From the NCBI RefSeq assembly GCF_037975245.1, contig NC_092573.1, positions 20,739,265 through 20,803,264 of the forward strand: a stretch of 64,000 bases of DNA, read 5' to 3'. Below the pieces are notes generated by a model. That model ran no database searches and was not told the origin of the DNA. It saw nothing but the letters and a program-made list of their open reading frames with translations. Both the position numbers and the translations under genes were made by a program. Positions within the stretch are counted from its first letter, which is position 1, and the number at the start of each line of letters is the position of its first letter. This stretch comes from Apostichopus japonicus. Taxonomy: Eukaryota; Echinodermata; Holothuroidea; Aspidochirotida; Stichopodidae. This document shows positions 55,801 to 64,000 of the stretch, piece by piece.

Positions 55801-58800
55801 CTCTCCATCCCTTGTCTACTAATCCTCTTACATCTTTCTCTTTTGTGTTCACCCTCTGCTCATTAACCTGTCTGTATTCTATGTGTGTATTTGTCCCTTT
55901 ACTGTTACTGTAACTTGTCATTCAGCCTCTGAAGCAGATCATGCTAGGATCGAAACGCCGGGGCCGTCTTACTTATACACATTCTCCTACACAGGCTCTT
56001 TAGTGGATAAGCAGTTTGCTAACAGTTTCGTTTTAGTTTGAAAACCAATTCCTGTCTGTTGCGTGAGGTCATCGGGAAAAGTTATATGGCTCACCGAGTT
56101 ACTCTAAACCAGGGTTTCCCTAACTCCCCCCCCCCCACGAAACCCCTGTGGATGTCAGAGCTGTCCACGAATCCCCAACTTTTCGAGACACGATCTGAGT
56201 CATTATTATACTATAATACGCATAACAGTGCATCGTAAAAGATCAAGTTCATAGTGTAATGTTGTAGAGTTTGTCGATAGGTACGACTTTTGTACATAAC
56301 TAAATTATATGACATATCAGATTTTAGTTCAACAAAGAGTGCTCTAGTTTGACTTTCAGAAACGTCTCACGAACCCAATGGGATGGACTCACGCACCCCC
56401 TGTGGGTTATTGCAACCCAGTTAGGGAACCCCTGCTCTAAACTAAGCAAAACTTGAAATAAAATCAATCGAATGACCCAAGATTTGTAGGTATTTTTTTT
56501 TGTCATCTCTTGTGTCTTCATACCTTGTAGGAGAGATCCTCCTGCGTGAGCGCGAAGTTTTCGAGGTCAAAATCTCCATCGACGTCATCGTATGAATATT
56601 CATGAGTTGAAAAGTCCGTACTCGCCATTGGAACACGCGCCATATTATACTCTATCCCTGAATTAATGAAGAAAATGTCTCGTACACTTGTAATTTTGAT
56701 AGTTTATCTTTGACTTCAGTGGTCTGTCAAGTTTATAGGAAGAATACACAATCCTACGGTAACCCCCCCCCCCCCCACACCCACCCCCTCTTTCCGGCCA
56801 AAACATGTGAATGTATCTGAGAAGCAGATCGGACCTCTAAAAGAACTGTGTCACCTTTTCCCGTTTTTGTAAATTTGCATAAAATTCATGCATTCAAATA
56901 AAGGTCTGTAAATACGCCTACATAACGATAATCAGTCGCTATATGGAAAAGCTTTCATCGAACTATAACACTGGTAATATTGTAATTTTGTTGTTGAAAC
57001 GTCTTCGTTTTCAGAAGAGTACAAACACTTACAATAGGGATTTACATTTTTCTCTTCATTTACTTAAAAATGCGACTACAATACTTTCTTGCAACCAAAT
57101 ATACCAGTTGTCTGAACAAGGAAGAAAGTGTGGCATTTTATTTGTTCAGCAATGTAAGTTTAAAAACTCTTTTACCTTCTGCGGAAAAGTAGGATTTCAT
57201 GAGATTTTCTCTTGTTGTTTCTGACAAAGCCATAATATTAATGCCAGCCGAATCAGAGAAGGACCCTCCAAACCCAAGAATCTCTTGATATTTCGTCCTT
57301 TTATTGACTGTAAACGTAACGCCAGTACCTAAAAGAAAATAGGAGGAAAATTAAGAAAAAGAGAAGAAAAGATAAGCAACATTATATTTCTTTCACTTAC
57401 CATAACATTAGTAATTAAACATTTTTCTGACCATTTTCCAAATGATCAAACATAAATGTAGGTATTTATCGCGTCTCGACAGTTTGCAACAACAGTTACA
57501 AAATATTTACTAACAGTGGCGGCGGAACCGGGGGGGCTTGGGGGGGCTCAGCCCCCCCAATAAAAAAGTTGAGGGGGCAAATGCATGATAAGCCCCCCCC
57601 CAATATTTACCAAGGCTCCGAAACGTACATCTGCCCATTTTTCAATGCATACTTGTCGATCTGTCCGATGCACACGTATACTCTATAGGTGTAATAATTT
57701 TAGTAATTGCTGGGGGACCCTCGGCCCGTCCCTTGGCTATAGACCACATTGTCACCCCAACCGCGTCTTCACGCCACGTGAAAAGTGGAAGCAGTGAGTG
57801 TGAGTACCGGTAAGCGTAACACAACTTCGTCTTAGGCCAATGACTTGCCTCATTCCAGCCAGTTCTCCAACATCCCCTTACTTAGTGGTTGATCGAGCGT
57901 CCATATATACAGTCAGGGGGCGGATGCCCCCCCCCCCCGACGGACTCAAATGGACTGCTGGCGCCCTTTTCAGCTTTTCACTACTTTTTACTTATTCGCG
58001 ATTTTTGACTATTTTATTGCGCTCTCATATACCTATTGACATTTGTCATATTCTGTCGGTGTAATTTTCCGACAAAATGGCGACGACACCTATTTATTCT
58101 CCGTTTATCTGCAAATTAGCAAGGCCCCGGAAAGGGTCATTTCCTGCAATCTCGGGAGTATCTTTACTCAAAAATTTCTGTACGCTCCGCGCCAACCTGT
58201 GGTGGCGCTCCGCTTAGATAGTGTCGAAAGCGCCCCTACACACCATTCTTGCCCCCCCCGACCAATACCCCTAGCTCCGCCACTGCCCTTACTACACTCA
58301 AAAACGTCTTTGCGAGTACACTACGAGTAATAGCTACTCTCTTAAAACACCATCGAATATAAATATTACAATGTTTTTACAGACTTTACGTGCAATCTGA
58401 GAAATTGCAGGCTTGAGACCCATATTTTAGGGCCAGGTATTCACAGCATAAAACACTCGGGAAGTGAAGAAGTGAGGAAGTGAGGAAGAAGTGAGGAAGT
58501 GAAGAAGAAACACTCGGGAAAAATTTCCGGTCATCTGGGGGTTTGAAAAAAACCCAAAATTTTCTTGTACGCTCCGCGCCAACCGATGGTGGCGCTCCGC
58601 TTAGATAGTCTCCACACATTAGCCCCCCCAATAATTTTTCCGTTCCGCCGCGCCTGTTTACTAATGTTTTGTGCAATTTAGTCATAAATATTTTAGTTTT
58701 AAGAAAATGAAAATGTCTCAGTCAGGGGAAAGGATATCTGAGTATATCTACAAACATTTGGACATTATAGTGACTAGTATTTGATTTTCTAGCATATTTT

Positions 58801-59065
58801 CGGTCGATAGTGGGATGACGTTTCATAATGAATGCGTCGTACGCAAGATAGTTAGGCTACACACCTGGGTACTGTGGAAGGTTTCCTATAGAAAAAACCT
58901 GCTTGACCAGTCTTCCCGCCCATTTGCTTGACGTATACACAACAAAATGTCTTCCCGGCACGTAATCGTCAAAGTCCTCCACACTGTCACAATAGTCTGC
59001 TGAACATACACAGACGAATGTGACGTTATTTCCGGTTCCGTACTTCTTCACGCACCCAGATGCGC
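52808..59065 (-). CDS. GBA1: Lysosomal glucosylceramidase, copy B (exons 2-10; 5' exon outside window)
   Basis: Exons: 58865-59065, 57176-57328, 56524-56657, 55473-55645, 54883-55120, 54198-54422, 53642-53805, 53171-53287, 52808-52904. Every exon has the same length as in copy A, all splice sites are kept and no stop or frameshift is seen. Both catalytic Glu are kept (NEPSTG and NSEACAG). About a dozen replacements against A include D to N and E to V near the N-terminal Cys, R to G, G to A (INIMALSE), A to V, A to T next to the acid/base, F to A in [10 protein letters not shown] to D and V to E in exon 8. No signal-peptide exon homologous to 50022-50085 is found up to 64000; it may lie just beyond. 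Confidence 0.93.
54883..55120 (-). CDS. GBA1: GBA copy B exon 6: acid/base glutamate, NEPSTG variant
   Basis: Same 238-nt exon as 44860-45097 but with Thr for Ala three residues after the catalytic Glu; human and copy A have NEPSAG. The rest is almost identical. Confidence 0.93.
55770..56010 (+). mobile_element. Hammerhead-family repeat in GBA B intron 4
   Basis: Paralog of 45770-45990. The motif reads CTGAAGC and GAAACGCC, so both the core and the cleavage triplet are altered. Confidence 0.6.
56110..56434. mobile_element. hAT MITE (325 bp), block B only
   Basis: TIRs CAGGGTTTCCCTAAC and GTTAGGGAACCCCTG, with an exact 8-bp duplication CTCTAAAC (56102-56109, 56435-56442). Block A has one uninterrupted CTCTAAAC at the matching place (about 46075). 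Unrelated in sequence to the 1.1-kb family. It is in the GBA B intron between exons 4 and 5. Confidence 0.9.
57514..58656 (-). mobile_element. Non-autonomous hAT element (1143 bp), block B
   Basis: Same family as 41420-42501 but in the opposite orientation and at a different site: the GBA B intron between exons 2 and 3. TIRs match, and the 8-bp duplication TTTACTAA is exact (57506-57513, 58657-58664). Block A shows the empty site at about 47130. It is about 60 bp longer than the A element because of a GAAGTGAGGAAGTGA-type repeat at 58456-58512. Confidence 0.9.
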
Positions 59066-59835
59066 CTAAAACAAGAGCAGACAAAACTGATGTTTGGCTG
59101 GATATATTTTATTCAGTTTCATTATTATAATTATTTTTCAATTAATTTTTAAGTTTAGACAAAAGTGCTGATTTTATGACATATTAATCAACATAGGCGA
59201 TATTAAAGGTAGGCATTCTTACATTATGATTCAGTTCTGTGTTCACTTTTCTGGAGTATCTGTTAGATGTAATGAACACACAAAATATCGTTGACTAGAG
59301 TTGGTATCGAAAAAATATATATCATATTTATACGGGTTACATTTTCTCTAATGAAATAACTGCCATGAGACTTTATACAGTAAACGTATCACTAAAGCAC
59401 AAATCGCATATGTGTTTCACTCATAGAAATTGATAAGGATTTCTATGGTTTCACTTCTTACAGCTTATAGGTCTACACATGCGAGTCTATCCTGGGGGGA
59501 CAGGGGGACATGTCCCCCCACTTTTTGAGATAGGAGGACACAATATCAAATGTCCCCTCTGCTTTTGCACATTTTTAAGCTACTAACCTATACTGGGTCA
59601 TAATTTGTTACAACTCTTTTCCCCCTATGTCAAATTCTTAAAGATCGCGAGTTCAGTCAGTCGACAATAATTTTGTAATTTCTGTACATGAATGATGGAT
59701 TTGTATCGCATGCGCTGTCCAAAATGGATCGTTTGGCTATGCTACAAGCTAGCAATACGAGTACCATCTAACACACACAATATGCATACATAGGGTCTGA
59801 CTGATAGGCTTACAACACTTTCGTATACGTATTCT

Positions 59836-62556
59836 GTTCTGGGCCCCCCCTTTTTGAAAATCCTGATTTTTTTTTTTTACCGCGTTCGAGGGAAAGGGCC
59901 CCATGCGTGATCAGTGGCGTAGCTACGGGGGGCCTGTGGGACCGAGGCCTCCCATGAAATAGGCTGGCCCCCACTGGCCCCCCACTGGGAATGGGGTAAA
60001 AAAAATGTTGTAAAAAAATAAAAATAAGTGCGATTCACTTATATTTTTTGTTCAATAATTTGGGAAATAGAGTTACACAATTATCGTCTGCTGGCAGAAT
60101 AAGAAAATACAATATCTGTAGTAATCATGAGAATGGTCACACAGCATGGCATGGCAATGGTCGATGCGACGATTGCGACCATATACCACGAACCTTGTTG
60201 TGCTGCGCGATATCGATATCTGCTGAAAATATGTTCAGTGCTTCCACCTAGCGCAACAATCTATCAAAAGATTGGCTCCGTTTGTACAGAGCCGAGGTAT
60301 CAGGTTTTCATATATTGCCTCGAGTCAAATGAATATATGCAGGCGCGGATCCAAGGGGCGGGTCCAGGGGGTCCGGACCCCCTGCTCTTGGCCCCCCCCC
60401 CCAAAAAAAGAAGAGAAAACAAAAGAGAGAGAAAAAAAAGAGAGAAAAAATAATTAAATTAAACGCCAATCTTAAACATGTAGGACGTCAGAAAATCGGT
60501 TATCCTTACAAGTCAGCCAGGTGTGTCTTTTCCGTCAAATGAACTATAGTGTGTACGCGTGCTACACGTGCCAAAAATGCCTAACGATCTCAATTTTCGG
60601 ACCGAAAGGTTTCAAAATTGAGGTGGTGTTCGAATTTTTTTGGGCGGTGAGGTTACAGAGCGGTTAGGCTGCTAGGATGCGCTAACGAATTTTTCATGAG
60701 CAAACCCCTCACCCTTCCAGAATCCTGGATCCGGCCCTGCATCAAACAGTGGTGACGGAACGGGAGGGGATTGGGGGCTAAAGGCATTATGATTTTTGTA
60801 TCATCTCAACTCATGTAATACCATATTTCATAGATTGTTTTTTCTTATCAATTGAGAAATTGCAGACATGAGATCCATATTTTCAGGCTAGGTACATGCT
60901 GCTTAGAATACTCGGGAAGTGCCGTTTCCGGCCATCTGGGGGGTTTGTAAAGCCAAACATTTTCTTGTACGCTCCGCGCCAACCGATGATGGCGCTCCGC
61001 TTAGATAGTCTTACGTTCAGGCGCGGCTGGACCACTCAGACCCCCCCCCCCTGTCACAAATCTTGCATCCGCCCCTGATATGTCATTGAATATTCCACAA
61101 GACAACTTTTTTATGCCCACGAAACTGTCGAAACATGATTTTCACTACTGGTAGAGATATAAAATATTGGGAATTCTGAAATTCCTGCAAACATGCGGCT
61201 GTGTCTGTTCAATACTCACTACTGTATCGCCTTAAAAATGATGAGTGGAAATAGTTTCTCCAGGACCGTATCGTATCGTGGATAACGAGTGCGTCTGATA
61301 TACGAACGTACGTAGTACGTACGTCTATGATGATATGCACTGTACTGTACTGATAAAAACGTAGGTGAATTTCACTCCATGGGAGTGATCACTGAGCACA
61401 TTCCGGTATAAGAGTGAATTTCCACTCCATTGGAGTAAATCTTAACTCCTAATAGAGTTATATTCACTCATATTAGGAGTGAGGGTTAACTCCAATAGAG
61501 TTAAATTTCACTCTTAATTTGAAGTGTGCCGAGTGATCACTCCAATGGAATGAAATCCACTCATTTGTTTTTAGAGTGTTGCTAGATATATGATGAAGAA
61601 ATTTACATACCAATACATTTTATCGGTCATCGATTGGCACAAAACCGAGATTATGATGACAGCTGCCTCAAGAAACCCAATAAATGGCCTAATTAGCACC
61701 GAGCCACCAATGTGGACCATTACCGAAACATCGATGCGTGTTAGTCTTCCATCCCCTTCCTCTAATGCTATTTAAGTCCACATGTGGGCATATCCTGCAA
61801 ACCTACCGGTAGCCCACAGGGGTTTGAGTTGGGAGAAAGGCCTTGACAGCTTGAAACGACAAATGATGTCAACTTCCCTCAAATTAAAAGTCTGGCTGAG
61901 TTGGCAAGGCCAGTCAGCAAAGTTGCACATCTTTTTGGTTGCTATTTTGCCTCACAGGTGCCATCTCCTGTGATCTGGGGGGTGCTGAAATCTCAAATTT
62001 TCTCTGTACGCTCCGCGCCAACCAAGGTGGCGCTCCGCTTAGATAGTAACCTCCGGCCCCCCCCCACAAGAAAGAACAGCCCCCATGCCCCCCCACTCAA
62101 AAAATCCTAGCTACGCCACTGTGCATGTAATTTTTGGTAAAATAAATTTGCAAAAAAAGTACACCATCATTCTGATAAAGTGAAGGTGAGAGGGGCACTC
62201 TGACTGCATCAATAGTCTCCATCTGGAAGGGGCATCCAAGATGAAATGGCCTGGAGTAGCCTGGTAAAAAGTAGTTTGCATCACCACCTTCTCCCCAAAG
62301 ACGTAAATCCCAGCTCATTGCTCGAAATTGCAAATATATGCCCGGTAAAACATGAATACATGATTTATTGGGAATAAATTTTACTCCAAACTTTCACGAA
62401 AAGTAGCACCAGATTGCACCGAGGACCTCCATATTTTGTGAAATTTTCCAAAGGGGAGGGGGCACCCACTCCCCTTAGACCCCTCCCCCAGGACGACGAT
62501 TAGGCATTTCCCATCTGGGCCCCCCCCCCTTCGGCGAAATCCTGGATCCGCCACTG
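59836..62556. mobile_element. Nested transposon cluster inserted in block B
   Basis: Absent from block A, which passes directly from CGTATTCTG to ATAGCTGTAG. It contains several hAT-type ends: CAGTGGCGTAGCTAC at 59912 with its inverse ending at 62121; CAGGCGCGGATCC at 60340 with its inverse ending at 60739; CAGTGGTGACGGAAC at about 60747; and a right end GGATCCGCCACTG at about 62556. Two copies of the family motif (60963-61010, 62003-62048) and a fold-back element are inside. The left boundary is not a clean TIR. Confidence 0.65.
61355..61572. mobile_element. Fold-back element, 218 bp near-palindrome
   Basis: The left arm starts AAAAACGTAGGTGAATTTCA and the right arm is its approximate inverse, ending AAATCCACTCATTTGTTTTT. 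Matching inner blocks include GGAGTGATCACT and CTAATATGAGTGAATATAAC-type words, centred near 61470. The RNA would form one long hairpin. No coding. Confidence 0.75.
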
Positions 62557-62574
62557 ATAGCTGTAGCAGTGACA

Positions 62575-63090
62575 GAAAATGCTAAGTTTGAAACATTTTA
62601 TCTTTATTTTAAGGCTTATTTTGGTGGTATAAAACTTAGATGTAGTATGTGCGGTGAGCCTACTCGCGAACGGGGTGCCAAGGTGTTGGCCCAATATTAT
62701 TATTTTTTTTATATTATTGTCATCTTTAACATTAATGAGGGTAGTCCTGCTCAGTGGAGAAGCACTGCTCTCCAGAGGAGCCCTCAATACAAAATACATA
62801 TACAATATTATGCAGTAGAAAAACGGTAAACATCCAAAAGCACAAAAAGGGCGGCAAAAAGATAGACAAACAAATATCAGACATCTAAACAAAATATATA
62901 AGTTTTCATATTGCCTTTAAAAATATTAACATTTGGCAAGCATTTCAAATTGGGGGGGGGGGGGGGGAGACTGTTCCACGACCTGCCTCCAGAAAATTTA
63001 AAGGACTTTTTACCATTCCCAGATCTAACAAGAGCAAGTAAAACATTATTAGAGCAGCTAGATCTAGTTCTGTAAGAATGGCTATCTATC
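62575..63090 (-). mobile_element. LINE remnant (RT C-terminus), block B
   Basis: Partner of 48590-49060 ([36 protein letters not shown]). A G run of about 16 at 62951-62967 disturbs the frame. Confidence 0.75.
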
Positions 63091-63609
63091 AGTAGAATTA
63101 TATTATCAGTAAAATAATCTGGAATCCAGGCCGTGGACACATCTATAGATTAGAATATTCCTGAAATACACCGAGAAGTGTACACCGGCTGTATGGGCCG
63201 AAATGTTGGAAAATTTACTTACTAGCTTTGGGATCACATCACAATTAATCTTTTTTTTTTTAATTGCGTTTATTAATCTGTAAATATCACAGAAAATAAT
63301 CACGACCGTCTAATTTCAAAATGCGAATAGGGTCAGAAAGCATGTTTTAGGGGATGGAAACTGCTATTTTCGAGCCCTCAGTGATCAGCTTATCAGAATC
63401 GGAGTTAAGCTATTTTTTGGCCTACGGTACGTAGGAAATTAATTCAGTGTATTTTATACACTAAGATTAGGCTAAGACTTCCAGAATAGGATAAACATCA
63501 GCTTTGGTGAACATTCTAATTTATACATTTGCTTGATATGTACTGCAAACTATTTTTGTCTTTTTAATTCATTGTTTGTGTGTATATTGACCTCTACCAT
63601 ACTAATTAG

Positions 63610-64000
63610 TCCATAAATGACAGCAACGGGATCTAGTAATGTTTTTTATATTTAATACGTATCTGAACCACATTGAGTACAAGAAGCCTATAGGTTTTGT
63701 AGGATGTCAAAGGTCATTTGGGGTCATCAGAGGTCAAATTGTGCAAAGATTGTAAACATATCTCAATATTGGAAGCTTGGACAGATCTCATGGTTGGTTG
63801 TAGGTGTATAACATTGAGTAACAGCAGCATATTAATTTTGGTGGAGGTCAAATGTCATTTGGGGAAACAGGTCAAATTGTCAAAGCCTTGTAAACATTAT
63901 ATTGCAAGAAGGAAACCTTGGACAGAACTCATATTTGTTTTGTAGATGTACCATATCAAATTTATGGAGCCTTATTATTGCTATTGGTGGAGGTCAAAGG
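63610..64000. repeat. 141-146 bp tandem repeat, runs off the window
   Basis: Units aligned on GGTCAAA at about 63707, 63848 and 63994. Each has CTTGGACAGA-CTCAT, ACATTGAGTA and AGGTCAAATTGT. Diverged between units. Related to 49140-49400. Confidence 0.8.

Larger units (their letters stand above)
51908..63076. repeat. Segmental duplication, block B
   Basis: Partner of 40745-49031, and about 2.9 kb longer, mainly because of insertions at 56110-56434 and about 59836-62556. Same orientation, so a tandem duplication with a spacing of about 11 kb. Confidence 0.85.

Noticed and set aside
60340-60739. Complete hAT element with CAGGCGCGGATCC / GGATCCGGCCCTG ends
   Set aside because: TIR-like ends exist but the flanking 8-mers do not match, so I did not call it as a separate intact insertion.

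Overview
This is eukaryotic genomic DNA, from a metazoan. It has split genes with GT-AG introns, long AT-rich introns, many microsatellites and abundant DNA transposons and LINE remnants. The protein sequences (tropomyosin, CAF-1 large subunit, glucosylceramidase) read as an invertebrate deuterostome. An interspersed TTAA-flanked repeat (18.4-20.8 kb) and a 141-146 bp repeat at the right edge resemble, from memory only, repeats of echinoderms, perhaps a sea cucumber. That placement is an inference.

Layout. (1) Plus strand, 24-15583: the 3' half of a tropomyosin gene, with the vertebrate-type exon 5, exons 6 and 7 fused, exon 8, and two alternative terminal exons 12.7 kb downstream. A 3' UTR follows to about 17.9 kb. 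(2) 17.9-22.3 kb: intergenic, with two TTAA-flanked MITEs, one carrying a nested 405-bp Harbinger-like element. (3) Minus strand, 37499 down to 22271: a complete CHAF1A gene (CAF-1 p150), 13 exons and about 1071 codons. Its introns hold several tandem arrays, a LINE 3' end, a partial duplication of exon 12 and a hammerhead-like RNA motif. E2F-like and CCAAT elements lie upstream. (4) 37.8-40.7 kb: intergenic, with a LINE 3' end inside a zone rich in TCGAAATTTCGA-type palindromes. (5) Minus strand, 40.7-64 kb: a recent segmental duplication with two lysosomal glucosylceramidase (GH30, GBA-type) genes. Copy A is complete (10 exons, 521 codons). Copy B has exons 2-10 intact, and its signal-peptide exon is not in the window.

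The two GBA copies are a natural before/after comparison. At several places one copy holds a transposon and the other keeps the empty site. This defines two independent 1.1-kb insertions of one non-autonomous hAT family with exact 8-bp target duplications, a third unrelated hAT MITE, a LINE tail and a 2.7-kb nested insertion. The hAT family carries a repeated motif of about 45 bp (an inverted repeat flanked by direct repeats) found six times in the window.

The three genes do not form a pathway. They act in the thin-filament/actin cytoskeleton, in replication-coupled chromatin assembly, and in lysosomal glucosylceramide breakdown. I saw no tRNA or rRNA gene, CRISPR array or prokaryotic feature. 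The most unusual sequence-level objects are the hammerhead-like 39-mer, the hAT family with its arm-specific motif, and the 110-bp intronic array with a four-copy higher-order pattern.
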